64,000 nt of DNA from Nocardioides sp. Root1257. Its GTDB lineage: Bacteria; Actinomycetota; Actinomycetes; Propionibacteriales; Nocardioidaceae. Where the stretch lies: NCBI RefSeq assembly GCF_001425175.1, contig NZ_LMDV01000011.1, positions 15,245-79,244 on the forward strand, read 5' to 3'. This document shows, in pieces, positions 33,279 to 42,259 of the stretch (its first letter is position 1; each line of letters starts with the position of its first letter). The translations under genes were made by a program, and so were the position numbers. The notes below the pieces were generated by a model, which did not search any database, was not told where the DNA came from, and was given only the letters and a program-made list of their open reading frames with translations.

Positions 33279-33984
33279 GTGGTTCTCCTGCTCTGGTGTG
33301 TTCGCCGAGTCGATGTCGTCGGCTCGTTCTAGGTGTGCGGATCGGAGCCGCCTTCTCCCCAGCCACGCGGTCTGACCCCTCGAGCGGGCCGCCATCACTT
33401 CGCCGGCGTTGCGGTCGCTGGCGAAGCGCGAGACCAGCGCGCCCGTGCGACCTCGGTCTCGGCTTCGGATAGCACGCTCAGGCGGCCAAGCTCCCCGGCA
33501 CCGCGTGTACTCGACCAGGTCTACGTTTCCGTTCCCCGAGACGCTGGTGCGTCGGTCGCCGTCCCAGATCTAGCGCGAAACAGCCGATCTCCGGCTCGGG
33601 CACGTGCAGCGGGACATGATGCGGCACAACTTCTGCGGCTAACGCCCGAATACGACGAATGAACTTGTTCCACCGGACGATCTATGCCGCTATGAGGTAG
33701 ATCTCCTACCCGCCAGTCACAACAACTCACGTCCCTAAACTCCGGCTCACTGCTGGCGGCCGGAGTCCCGAGCTTGGCCGCCAGCGGCGACAATGCACCG
33801 ACCGACACGATTCCCCTCCCTCCTCGAGTGGTCGGTGCAGTCCAAACCGTTGGTCTGTCGCTCAACGGGACGGACGCCAGGTGATCGGAACGACACTTCC
33901 GGTACGACTGCCGGCCCCGCTATCGGAAGCAGGTGCGGGGTCGGCAGATCAACCCCGGGCGTAGCGCTGTGGACGGAGCAATGC
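33279..33984. other. Non-coding stretch with a 10-bp hairpin
   Basis: About 700 bases without a convincing gene on either strand. GCTGGCGGCC (33752-33761) and GGCCGCCAGC (33776-33785) form a perfect 10-bp stem around a 14-base loop, possibly a terminator or structured RNA. I see no second copy of the tRNA-Glu core here, although the right end of the mobile element should lie nearby. Confidence 0.4.
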
Positions 33985-34197
33985 GTGAGACAGCTCCACA
34001 TCCTGACGATCGCAGGCAACCTGCCCCTTTCACTTCTCGACCGCGTGCTGACAGCAACGGAGCAGTCCCTTCGCGACCTCGGCGTATCCAGAGTCTGGAT
34101 CACCTCGGACGGGGGCAACCTGAAGGTCCTTGCGGAGATCCCGGCGGACACCGACAGCGATCTGGGTAACGGCGTCGGCCATAACCGCGGCCCGTAG
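33985..34197 (+). CDS. Doubtful small protein
   Basis: A 70-residue frame from GTG 33985 (QLHILTIAGNLPLSLLDRVL, then SRVWITSDGGNLKVLAEIP) has balanced codon use and a helix-strand-strand look. No clear ribosome site and no recognised domain; it may be a gene remnant. Confidence 0.3.
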   Translation: MRQLHILTIAGNLPLSLLDRVLTATEQSLRDLGVSRVWITSDGGNLKVLAEIPADTDSDLGNGVGHNRGP

Positions 34198-34607
34198 GCA
34201 ACGCAGGTCCGGCGAGTCAATGCGGCGAAAGGGCTACGCCGAGGTCGACTCGACGTCGTAGATGAAGTGGTGATCTCTGGGGTTACCTCGGAGTGGTGGC
34301 CACGACGCGGTGGTCGGTGACGGTCCCGATGGCGTCGAGCGGTGCGTTCGTCGCTGGCCGGTCGTCTGTGCGTAGGTCGGACCCTGACGGCGGTTTGGCG
34401 AACCAGAGGACCTGTGAGGTCAGTCTCTTACTCGTCGGTCACGTCAGCGAGCGCCGTAGCGTCGTCCGTCGATCCTGCTCCGGTGCTGGGCCCGAGAGTC
34501 ACCCTTTGCCAGCGAGTTCGCGCCTCGACCGATTTCTGGGAAGAGCTCGAGCGAAGTTGTCGTGCCCCGTCAACGAGCCCACAGGCGAGACGAGTTGTGC
34601 AGTGACG
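34198..34607. other. Intergenic stretch before the 3-hydroxyacyl-CoA dehydrogenase gene
   Basis: About 410 bases in which I find no supported gene, RNA or terminator. The downstream frame is open across much of it but the residues are unlike any dehydrogenase N-terminus. It probably holds the promoter of the gene at 34608 and the right boundary of the accessory DNA. Confidence 0.4.
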
Positions 34608-35456
34608 ATGGTGGAGACGATCGGTGTTGTCGGTGGTGGCCTGATGGGCTCGGGCATCGCTGAGGTGAGCGCGCGGGCCAGCCAGGACGTCGTGGTGGTT
34701 GAGTCGAGCGACGTCGCCGCGAAGGCGACGTTGTCGCGGCTCGAGAAATCGCTGCAGCGCGCCGCCGCCAGGGGCAAGATCGACTCGGTCGAGGAGGTCC
34801 TCGGCCGGATCCGAGTGTTGACCGACCTCGAGGCATTGGCGGACCGCGAGTTCGTGGTCGAGGCGATTGCGGAGGACGAGGCCGCCAAGGTGGCGCTCTT
34901 CAAGTCCCTCGACGCGATCGTCGAGGCGCCGGACGCGATCCTGGCGTCCAACACCTCGTCGATCCCGATCATGAAGCTGGGCGTGGTCACGAGCCGCCCG
35001 ACGCAGGTGATCGGCATCCACTTCTTCAACCCGGTGCCGGTGCTCCAGCTCGTCGAGCTGGTTCCCTCCCTGCTGACCTCGGAGGACACGACCGCGCGCT
35101 CGCGTGCCTGGGTCGAGGGCTCGCTCGGCAAGCAGGCGATCGACTGCCAGGACCGGGCGGGCTTCGTGGTGAACGCGCTGCTGATCCCCTTCATCCTGTC
35201 GGCGATCCGGATGTTCGAGTCCGGCTTCGCCTCCGCGGAGGACATCGACCGCGGCCTGGTCCTGGGTGCCGCGCACCCGCAGGGCCCGCTCGCCCTCGCC
35301 GACCTGATCGGCCTGGACACCACCAAGGCCGTCGCCGAGTCGCTGTACGACGAGTTCAAGGAGCCGCTGTACGCCGCCCCGCCGCTCCTGCAGCGGATGG
35401 TCGACGCCGGCCTGCTGGGCCGCAAGACGGGCCGCGGGTTCTACACCTATAGCTGA
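34608..35456 (+). CDS. 3-hydroxybutyryl-CoA dehydrogenase
   Basis: 282 residues, the usual length. The Rossmann motif is IGVVGGGLMGSGIAEV at the very start, and the signature HFFNPVPVLQLVELVPS holds the catalytic His with the later Asn/Glu pair (DRAGFVVNALLIPFI). It interconverts 3-hydroxybutyryl-CoA and acetoacetyl-CoA with NAD(P). ATG 34608 (GTG 34602 possible). It stands just before the convergent GntR gene; the product of the glutaryl-CoA dehydrogenase next door, crotonyl-CoA, becomes its substrate after hydration. Confidence 0.92.
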   Translation: MVETIGVVGGGLMGSGIAEVSARASQDVVVVESSDVAAKATLSRLEKSLQRAAARGKIDSVEEVLGRIRVLTDLEALADREFVVEAIAEDEAAKVALFKSLDAIVEAPDAILASNTSSIPIMKLGVVTSRPTQVIGIHFFNPVPVLQLVELVPSLLTSEDTTARSRAWVEGSLGKQAIDCQDRAGFVVNALLIPFILSAIRMFESGFASAEDIDRGLVLGAAHPQGPLALADLIGLDTTKAVAESLYDEFKEPLYAAPPLLQRMVDAGLLGRKTGRGFYTYS

Positions 35457-35472
35457 GCCGAAAGTGTCCGAC

Positions 35473-36141
35473 TCAGCCTTCGAGGCGAGCCGCGAGGTCG
35501 GTCACGGCGTGGCCGCGGTGCTCATCGAGCTCGCGCAATGCCCGGTCGATGTCACCGGCGCGTAGTGCCGCGACGATGCTCGCATGCTCGTCGTTGACGC
35601 GATCGCGCGCACCTCGATCGGCGTAGTACACGGAGCGGTAGGCGTCCGTGCTCTGCCACAGCATGCGGATGAAGTCCTCCATGCGAGGGTGCCTGGCCGC
35701 CCCGAAGATCGTGAAGTGGAAATCACGGTTCGCTGCGATCATCAGGTGAGGGTTGCCCGCTGCGCTCGCGGACTCCATCGCCTGCATGAGGCGGTCGAGT
35801 TCGGCGAAGCGCTTGTCATCGAGTAGGGGCGCTGCGATGCGCACGATCTCATCCTCGAGCAGGCGCCGGATCAGGTAGGTCTCGGTCAGCTCCGCCAGGC
35901 TCAGTCGCGCGACTTGGTAGCCGCGGTGCGGCTCGTAGCGCACCTGGCCCTCGGCCTCGAGCGTCTTGAGTGCCTCACGCACCGGGACCACGCTCGTTCC
36001 CAACTCTGCCGCGAGCTGTTCCTGCCGGATCCGCGCATCGGGCTTCAGCCGACCACTAGCCACGAGCTCCCGGATCTGTTCGAGCGCGAACTGCTGCGCC
36101 GTCAGTCTGCGGGTCGTACCGGGGTGCTGAGGACCATTCAT
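35473..36141 (-). CDS. GntR-family regulator, FadR/FCD type
   Basis: 222 residues from ATG 36141. N-terminal winged helix QIRELVASGRLKPDARIRQEQLAAELGTSVVPVREALKTLEAEGQV, followed by an all-helical FCD ligand domain with metal-site residues in ANRDFHFTIFGAARHP and VNDEHASIVAALRAGD. FCD regulators sense carboxylic acids. Divergent from the CoA-transferase/glutaryl-CoA dehydrogenase operon across a 103-base spacer holding a near-perfect palindrome. Confidence 0.9.
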   Translation of the reverse strand: MNGPQHPGTTRRLTAQQFALEQIRELVASGRLKPDARIRQEQLAAELGTSVVPVREALKTLEAEGQVRYEPHRGYQVARLSLAELTETYLIRRLLEDEIVRIAAPLLDDKRFAELDRLMQAMESASAAGNPHLMIAANRDFHFTIFGAARHPRMEDFIRMLWQSTDAYRSVYYADRGARDRVNDEHASIVAALRAGDIDRALRELDEHRGHAVTDLAARLEG

Positions 36142-36172
36142 CGCCCTTGAGCCTAGCGGAGGGCCCATCCAC

Positions 36173-36202
36173 TTGACAGTTCCTTAGAATTTATAAGATT
36201 CT
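36173..36202 (+). promoter_or_regulatory. Promoter and palindromic operator of the glutarate-type operon
   Basis: TTGACA at 36173-36178 is a consensus -35. Downstream, AGAATTTATAAGATTCT (36186-36202) is a 17-bp palindrome with one mismatched pair position, unusually AT-rich for this genome, and provides a -10-like element in the same stretch. Its place between the GntR gene and the operon start at 36245 makes it the likely GntR operator (inference). Confidence 0.6.
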
Positions 36203-36244
36203 CTTTTTTCCACTGGTTCGACGCGAACATCGAGGCAACGCTGC

Positions 36245-37462
36245 ATGGGGCATGACGTGAGTGACGACGTAACTGCTGTCGCGCCGACAGTGCTGCGCGA
36301 TCCGCCGTTGACGGGCCTCGTCGTCGCTGACTTCAGCCGGGTCCTCGCCGGGCCGCTGGCGACGATGACCCTGGCCGACCTCGGTGCGACCGTCGTGAAG
36401 GTCGAGCATCCCGACGGCGGAGACGACACGCGGCGCTGGGGACCTCCCTGGACGCGGAATGGGTCGTCCTACTTCGGCTCCGCGAACCGCTCGAAGCAGA
36501 GCATCGCGCTGGACCTGCGGGTGCCCGCCGACCTCGCAATGGCTCACGAGCTCGTTCGTCGTGCCGACGTGCTGGTGGAGAACTTCCGATCGGGAGGCTT
36601 GGACAAGTACGGCCTCGACCCGGTCGCCAATCGAGTGGTCAACCCGCGATTGATCCACTGCTCGATCACGGGCTTCGGCAGCGGGGCCGGCGCTCACCTG
36701 CCGGGCTACGACTTCGTCGTGCAGGCGCTGGGCGGGCTCATGAGCATCACGGGCGAACCTGGCGGCGACCCGCAGAAGGTTGGGGTCGCACTTGTTGACG
36801 TCCTCACGGGCAAGGACGCCGTGATCGGAATCTTGGCTGCTCTCCACCAACGGCGACTGACTGGGCTCGGCCAGCACGTGGAGGTCAGTCTGTTGCAGAG
36901 CCTCATCGGGTCGCTCGCCAACCAGGCCAGCTCGTACCTGGCCACGGGAACCTCGCCGCACCGCCTGGGCAACCGACACCCGTCGATAGCACCTTACGAG
37001 ACCCTGCGCTGTGCCGACGGTCTGCTCGCGGTGGCGTGTGGCAATGATCGACAGTTCCAGCGCCTGTGCGAGGTGCTCGGACTTCCGCGTGTGGCCGGTG
37101 ACGATCGCTTCTCGACCAACGGCGCCCGCGTTGGGCACCGTGACGAGCTCGTCGCGCTGCTCGAGGACCGACTTGCCGCTCGCACCGCTGCCGAGTGGCA
37201 AACGGTGCTGACCGTCGCCGACGTGCCTGCTGGTGAGGTGAAGGACATCGCTCATGGGATCGACCTGGCCGTCTCGTTGGGCCTTGACCCTCTCGTCGAT
37301 GTCGATGGCGAACCCCCTCAGGTCGCTCACCCGATCCACTATTCGGCTTTCGAGCCCGCACACCCCACCCCACCTCCGACCCTCGGCCAACACGACGATG
37401 ACGTCCGACGCTGGCTGACTACCCCCACCTCGGACGCCGTCAACAACCAGGAGCACCTATGA
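36245..37462 (+). CDS. Class III CoA-transferase (CaiB/BaiF), probable succinyl-CoA:glutarate type
   Basis: 405 residues. Family motifs: VVADFSRVLAGPLATMTLADLGATVVKVE near residue 28, the SANRSKQSIALDLR block, and the nucleophilic Asp156 in LPGYDFVVQALGGLMSITGE. Such enzymes transfer CoA between carboxylic acids through an aspartyl-CoA thioester. The overlap by ATGA with glutaryl-CoA dehydrogenase points to glutarate as acceptor, as in the succinate-hydroxymethylglutarate/glutarate CoA-transferase group (inference). Starts 43 bases after the palindromic operator. Confidence 0.88.
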   Translation: MGHDVSDDVTAVAPTVLRDPPLTGLVVADFSRVLAGPLATMTLADLGATVVKVEHPDGGDDTRRWGPPWTRNGSSYFGSANRSKQSIALDLRVPADLAMAHELVRRADVLVENFRSGGLDKYGLDPVANRVVNPRLIHCSITGFGSGAGAHLPGYDFVVQALGGLMSITGEPGGDPQKVGVALVDVLTGKDAVIGILAALHQRRLTGLGQHVEVSLLQSLIGSLANQASSYLATGTSPHRLGNRHPSIAPYETLRCADGLLAVACGNDRQFQRLCEVLGLPRVAGDDRFSTNGARVGHRDELVALLEDRLAARTAAEWQTVLTVADVPAGEVKDIAHGIDLAVSLGLDPLVDVDGEPPQVAHPIHYSAFEPAHPTPPPTLGQHDDDVRRWLTTPTSDAVNNQEHL

Positions 37463-38649
37463 GCGCCACGACCAGGAACCTCACATTCAACCCCGCAGAC
37501 CCGGCCGGCATCGATGTCGTGCTGAGCCAGGACGAGCGCGACATCCGTGACGCCGTACGGCACTACTGCGACGACCGCGTCGAGCCGCACATCGCGACCT
37601 GGTTCGAGGAGGGCACCATCCCCGGGATCCGCGACCTGGCGCTCGAGCTCGGCGAACTCGGTGTGCTCGGCATGCACCTCGAGGGCTACGGATGCGGCGG
37701 GATGAGCGCCACCGAATACGGACTGGCGTGCCTCGAGCTCGAGGCGACTGATTCGGGCCTCCGATCGCTGGTCTCGGTGCAGGGGTCGCTGGCGATGTTC
37801 GCGATCCACCGCTGGGGCTCGGAGGAGCACAAGCAGCGGTGGCTGCCGGACATGGCAGCGGGCCGCGCCATCGGCTGCTTCGGACTGACCGAACCCGATG
37901 CCGGGTCCGACCCCGCCTCGATGCGCAGCCGCGCCCGCCGCGACGGCGACGACTGGATCCTCGACGCCCGCAAGATGTGGATCACCAACGGCTCCGTTGC
38001 CGACGTGGCCATCGTCTGGGCTCAGACCGACGAGGGCATCCGTGGCTTCGTCGTGCCAACCGACACCCCTGGCTTCAGTGCTCCCCTGATCAAGCACAAG
38101 ATGTCGCTGCGTGCATCGGTGACCAGCGAGCTCGTGCTCGACTCGGTCCGCCTGCCCGCTGACGCCGTCCTGCCCGAGGTCGTCGGCTTGCGGGGCCCGC
38201 TGAGCTGCCTCAACGAGGCGCGCTACGGCATCGTGTGGGGAGCGATCGGAGCGGCACGCTCCTCCCTCGAGGCAGCCCTCGCGTACGCCAGCGAACGCAC
38301 CCAGTTCGGCAAGCCCATCGCCGGGTTTCAGCTCACCCAGCAGAAGCTCGCCGACATGACCGTCGAGGTCGTCAAGGGCACACTGCTCGCGCTGCACCTC
38401 GGTCGCACCAAGGACGCCCGCGGCCTGCTCCCAGCACAGGTCAGCCTGGGCAAGCTGAACAATGTCCGCGAGGCGCTCGAGGTGTGCCGAACGGCCCGCA
38501 CGATCCTCGGCGCCAACGGCATCAGCCTCGAGTACCCGGTCATCCGGCACATGAACAACCTCGAGTCGGTCCTGACCTACGAGGGCACCTCGGAGATGCA
38601 TGCGCTCGCGATCGGCCAGGCCATGACCGGAATCGCGGCCTTCCGGTGA
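37459..38649 (+). CDS. gcdH: Glutaryl-CoA dehydrogenase
   Basis: 396-residue acyl-CoA dehydrogenase fold flavoprotein. Features of the glutaryl-CoA subgroup: SGLRSLVSVQGSLAMFAI with the substrate-carboxylate Arg, GCFGLTEPDAGSDPASM, KMWITNG, and the C-terminal NNLESVLTYEGTSEMHALAI with the catalytic Glu followed by GQAMTGIAAF. It oxidises and decarboxylates glutaryl-CoA to crotonyl-CoA, passing electrons to ETF. Coupled (ATGA) to the CoA-transferase. Crotonyl-CoA would then feed the ccr and 3-hydroxybutyryl-CoA routes also present in the window. Confidence 0.93.
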   Translation: MSATTRNLTFNPADPAGIDVVLSQDERDIRDAVRHYCDDRVEPHIATWFEEGTIPGIRDLALELGELGVLGMHLEGYGCGGMSATEYGLACLELEATDSGLRSLVSVQGSLAMFAIHRWGSEEHKQRWLPDMAAGRAIGCFGLTEPDAGSDPASMRSRARRDGDDWILDARKMWITNGSVADVAIVWAQTDEGIRGFVVPTDTPGFSAPLIKHKMSLRASVTSELVLDSVRLPADAVLPEVVGLRGPLSCLNEARYGIVWGAIGAARSSLEAALAYASERTQFGKPIAGFQLTQQKLADMTVEVVKGTLLALHLGRTKDARGLLPAQVSLGKLNNVREALEVCRTARTILGANGISLEYPVIRHMNNLESVLTYEGTSEMHALAIGQAMTGIAAFR

Positions 38650-38666
38650 CGTCGGCTACGGGGATC

Positions 38667-40109
38667 ATGACCCTCAGCCACTTCGTCGGCGGTGAGCGGA
38701 TCGAGGGTGGCCCGGTCCACCACGACCTCAGCCCGTCGGACTCGACCGACGTCGTCGCTTCCTGGGGAGCCGCGAGCGAGGACCTCGCCCACCAGGCCAT
38801 CGAGGCAGCGGTCGCCGCGGCTCCGGGGTGGGCGTCCACTACCGGTGCTCGACGCGGCGAGATCCTCACAATCGCGGGCCTCGAGATCGAGCGTCGCGCG
38901 GACGAGCTCGGACGTGTCCTCGCCCGCGAGGAGGGCAAGACACTTCCTGAGGCGATCGGCGAGGTCCGCCGCGCGGCCCAGATTCTGCAGTTCCAGGGCG
39001 GACAGGCAATCCGCAACCGGGGACAACTGCTGGACTCCGTCCGCCCAGGCATCGAGGTCTCGATCACGCGCGAGCCGGTCGGTGTGGTCTCCGTCATTGC
39101 GCCGTGGAACTTCCCGATCGCCATCCCCGCATGGAAGATCGCGCCGGCACTCGCCTACGGCAACACCGTCGTCCTCAAGCCGGCAGAGGCCGTGCCGGCC
39201 TCAGCCTGGCACCTCGTCGACATTCTGCACCGCGCCGGCCTGCCGGACGGCGTGCTCAACCTGGTCCTTGGCCGCGGCAGGGAGATCGGCGACGTGTTGA
39301 CCGGTTCAGTCGGGCTCAACGCCGTGACGTTCACCGGATCCGAGGACACCGGTCGCCGGGTGCTAGAGCGCACCAGCGCAGCGGGCATCCGCGCGCAGCT
39401 GGAGATGGGCGGCAAGAATCCCCTCGTCGTCCTCGACGACGCCGACATCGAAGTCGCGGTCACCCAGGCGCTCGCTGGCGCCTACGGATCGACCGGCCAG
39501 CGCTGCACGGCCTCCTCCCGCCTGATCGTCACCCGGGGGATCCACGACCGGTTCGTCGACGGCCTGAGCGTCGCCATGGCGGGCTTGCGAGTGGGTCACG
39601 CGCTCGAGGACGGGATCGACATGGGCCCGGTCGTAGACCGGGACCAGCTCGACCAGGACCGACGGTATGTGAGCGAGGCGGCGGACGCCGGCCGCGAGGT
39701 GGTCGGCGGCCAGCTCGAGGCCGCCCCGACTGACGGATTCTTCATGCGCCCTGCGCTCGTGCTGGGCACCGACCCGGAAGATGCCATCAACCGCGAGGAG
39801 GTCTTCGGGCCAGTCGCCTCGGTCATCGAGGTCGAGGACTACGAGCAGGCCCTCGCGGTCGCGAACGACACCCCATACGGGCTGACGGCCGGCATCATCA
39901 CCACCTCGCTCGCTGCCGCCCACGACTTCCGGCGGCGCGCCGAGGCGGGCATGGTCATGGTCAATCTGGCAACGGCGGGGGTCGACTTCCATGTCCCGTT
40001 CGGTGGCCGCGGAGCCTCGTCGTTCGGCCCGCGCGAGCAGGGTGAGGAGGCTCGCGAGTTCTTCACCCAGGTCAAGACCGCGTACGTCGCATCTGGGGCG
40101 GTCACCTGA
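38667..40109 (+). CDS. Aldehyde dehydrogenase, succinate/glutarate-semialdehyde type
   Basis: 480 residues. Motifs: VIAPWNFPIAIPAWKIAPALAYGN, LEMGGKNPLVVLDDADI with the general-base Glu, GAYGSTGQRCTASSRLIV with the nucleophilic Cys, and EEVFGPVASVIEVED. In the glutarate-type operon, oxidation of glutarate semialdehyde to glutarate is a reasonable role, but alpha-ketoglutarate semialdehyde dehydrogenases look similar. ATG 38667 chosen; a GTG at 38646 overlapping the gcdH stop (GTGA) is equally possible. Confidence 0.85.
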   Translation: MTLSHFVGGERIEGGPVHHDLSPSDSTDVVASWGAASEDLAHQAIEAAVAAAPGWASTTGARRGEILTIAGLEIERRADELGRVLAREEGKTLPEAIGEVRRAAQILQFQGGQAIRNRGQLLDSVRPGIEVSITREPVGVVSVIAPWNFPIAIPAWKIAPALAYGNTVVLKPAEAVPASAWHLVDILHRAGLPDGVLNLVLGRGREIGDVLTGSVGLNAVTFTGSEDTGRRVLERTSAAGIRAQLEMGGKNPLVVLDDADIEVAVTQALAGAYGSTGQRCTASSRLIVTRGIHDRFVDGLSVAMAGLRVGHALEDGIDMGPVVDRDQLDQDRRYVSEAADAGREVVGGQLEAAPTDGFFMRPALVLGTDPEDAINREEVFGPVASVIEVEDYEQALAVANDTPYGLTAGIITTSLAAAHDFRRRAEAGMVMVNLATAGVDFHVPFGGRGASSFGPREQGEEAREFFTQVKTAYVASGAVT

Positions 40110-40156
40110 AACCGAGCCCGGCACCACCAGTTTTGACCCCACGACAGGAGTCGGCG

Positions 40157-41026
40157 TTGGCAGACGCAGCGGCAGATCGACGAACGATCGGGATCGTCCA
40201 TCCCGGCGACATGGGTGCAGCGCTTGGTCGCTGCTTCGTCCAGCGTGGCCATCGGGTGATCTGGGCCTCGGAGTCGCGGGGACACCGCACACGACATCGC
40301 GCCACCCGAGCGGGGCTCGAGGACGTCGGAAACCTGGCGACCCTGGTGGCTGAGTGTGACCTGGTGATCTCGATCGTCCCACCCCACGCAGCCGCCGATG
40401 TCGCTCATACGATCGGTCATCGAGCACGAGTTTTCGTCGACGCGAACGCGATCTCGCCGGCACAGTCGACGCAGCTGCGAGCCTTGGTCGAAGGTGGCGG
40501 TGGCCGCTTCGTCGACGGTAGTGTGGTCGGTGAACCCCCGACCGAGGGGAGACCCGTGCGCCTCTTCCTCTCAGGCCCGGCTGCCCAAGCAGCCGCTCAG
40601 GTCCTCGGCGGCGGACCGGTCGAGGCGATCACGCTCGAAGGCCCATCAGCAGCGTCGGCTCTGAAGATGTGTTACGCCTCCTGGACCAAGGGCAACCAGG
40701 CCCTCCTGCTAGCCGGGCTCGCCGCAGCTCGCGCTCACGGGGTCGAGTCGGACCTCCTCGCTGAGTGGGGTCGGTCCCAGCCTGATCTTGGGACGAAGGT
40801 CCACGCGGCCGCAAACGCCGCGGCACGCAAGGGATGGCGATGGGCCTTCGAGATGCGGGCAGTCGCAGAAACCTTCCGCGATGCTGGTCTACCTCACGGG
40901 TTCCACGAAGCGGCTGCATGGATCTATGAGCGTGCACTGTCAGGCGACGGGCCGAGTTCAGGCGAGGTGACCCTGGGGGATGTACTCGACGAACTTCTGC
41001 CTGGTGGCGATGCTGGTGCCAACTAG
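40157..41026 (+). CDS. 6-phosphogluconate-dehydrogenase-like oxidoreductase (DUF1932)
   Basis: 289 residues from TTG 40157 with ACAGGAG seven bases before it. The Rossmann motif is IGIVHPGDMGAALGRCF and the SxxP loop is VISIVPPHAAADVA; FVDGSVVGEPP and GPSAASALKMCYASWTKGNQ are the catalytic-Lys region. The C-terminus follows the DUF1932 domain. Related enzymes act on beta-hydroxyacids; the substrate here is unknown. Last gene of the glutarate-type operon, convergent with the LysR gene. Confidence 0.82.
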   Translation: MADAAADRRTIGIVHPGDMGAALGRCFVQRGHRVIWASESRGHRTRHRATRAGLEDVGNLATLVAECDLVISIVPPHAAADVAHTIGHRARVFVDANAISPAQSTQLRALVEGGGGRFVDGSVVGEPPTEGRPVRLFLSGPAAQAAAQVLGGGPVEAITLEGPSAASALKMCYASWTKGNQALLLAGLAAARAHGVESDLLAEWGRSQPDLGTKVHAAANAAARKGWRWAFEMRAVAETFRDAGLPHGFHEAAAWIYERALSGDGPSSGEVTLGDVLDELLPGGDAGAN

Positions 41027-41041
41027 GGCAAGCAGAGCCAG

Positions 41042-42004
41042 CTAGCCGGGAGATACCGTTCCTCGTCCAGCATCTGCTGGGAGTGGCGGTACGACCGGCC
41101 ACGAAACGGTCCGCACGAACTCCACCGCCGCTCGAGCCCTACTAGTCAGTCCGAGCGCCGCGGACCACATGACGACGACCGCGATCGTAGGAATGTCAGA
41201 GAGGAGCTCTCGACGCACCGTCGGGAAGTCGCCGACGTTTGAGTAGTCGGGCCACTGCTGGAGCAGCAGTCCATAGCCGAGGCCCCTGCCGACAAGCGAA
41301 CGGACGACGTCGGGGTTGCCAGTCCTATGACGGATCTTCGGAGTCAGCCCACGTTCCGCGAAGAGGCCCAAGGCGTGGTCTGTCGACGGTGGCGCGTTGA
41401 GCATGATGAAGTCCTCGTCCGCCAGGTCCTCGAGGTGCACGGCTGGAGCATCGGCCAAGCGGTGGTCGACTGGGAGCAGCACGTGCGGACGCAACTCGAA
41501 GATCTTCTCCCGCGGCGTGTTCCCCGGTATGAATGCGTCATAGGCGAAAGCGATGTCCAGTCGACCGGTGTCCAACAGGTTGACGAGGTGGTCCTGGGTC
41601 GCTTCCATCGTCTCGAGATCCAGCCCTGGGTGTTCGGTTGCGAACGAGGTGAGCAACGGAGGTAACACCGTCGGCGCGATGGTCGTGAAGCAACCGATCG
41701 CCAGTGGTCCGGCCAGCCTCGTGCCGCCCGCGTGAAGGGCGACGTTCAGTTCATCCGCTGCGTGCAGAAGGCGTCGTGCGTCCTCCACCGCTCGAATACC
41801 AGCGCTGGTCAACGTCAGGCCTTGTGCCTTGCGGCGTACGCAGAGTTGGGTGCCGAGCAGCCGTTCGAGCTCGGTGATGGCGTCCGACATCGCGGATGGG
41901 GAGATGTGCATACGCTCTGCGGCGGCGACGATCGTGCCGGCGTCAGACGCTGCGACCAGGTAGGACAGCTGCCTCAGAGTGAAGGACGGCGGCGAAGGGT
42001 TCAC
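41042..42004 (-). CDS. LysR-type transcriptional regulator
   Basis: 320 residues from GTG 42004, with AGGGAGG upstream. The N-terminal helix-turn-helix is FTLRQLSYLVAASDAGTIVAAAERMHISPSAMSDAITELERLLGTQL, followed by a periplasmic-binding-fold effector domain (LAIGCFTTIAPTVLPPLLTSF, GRLDIAFAYDAFIPG). Such proteins activate the divergent catabolic operon when an intermediate binds. A T-N11-A box lies 50 bases upstream. Confidence 0.9.
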   Translation of the reverse strand: MNPSPPSFTLRQLSYLVAASDAGTIVAAAERMHISPSAMSDAITELERLLGTQLCVRRKAQGLTLTSAGIRAVEDARRLLHAADELNVALHAGGTRLAGPLAIGCFTTIAPTVLPPLLTSFATEHPGLDLETMEATQDHLVNLLDTGRLDIAFAYDAFIPGNTPREKIFELRPHVLLPVDHRLADAPAVHLEDLADEDFIMLNAPPSTDHALGLFAERGLTPKIRHRTGNPDVVRSLVGRGLGYGLLLQQWPDYSNVGDFPTVRRELLSDIPTIAVVVMWSAALGLTSRARAAVEFVRTVSWPVVPPLPADAGRGTVSPG

Positions 42005-42053
42005 GGCGTCGATGACCTCCCTGGATCCAGCACGTCGCTGGCCCAAACCTAAC

Positions 42054-42068
42054 TTCGATTCCCCCGAA
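42054..42068. promoter_or_regulatory. Candidate LysR box
   Basis: TTCG-ATTCCCC-CGAA is a perfect dyad containing the T-N11-A pattern of LysR recognition sites. It lies in the 255-base spacer between the LysR gene and the operon starting at 42260, close to the regulator as expected for autoregulation. Confidence 0.5.
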
Positions 42069-42259
42069 CTTCTAGAGGGCTTCTCACCGCTTTACACGCG
42101 TTTGTGACGAGGGCAACACTGGGCGGACTCGCCTCGCGGAGCGCAGGTCGAGCAGGCCGCATGCAGCAGCCCCGGGACACCCTCCGGCTACTGCGATCTC
42201 GAACCCGTTGGCCATCAACGGTCACGCGGCACCAACCGGACCGGAGCGGAGACAGAACT

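Noticed and set aside
33747..34220. 157-codon reverse frame in the right part of the accessory region
   Set aside because: No start context, no recognisable domain and skewed composition; the 10-bp hairpin lies inside it.
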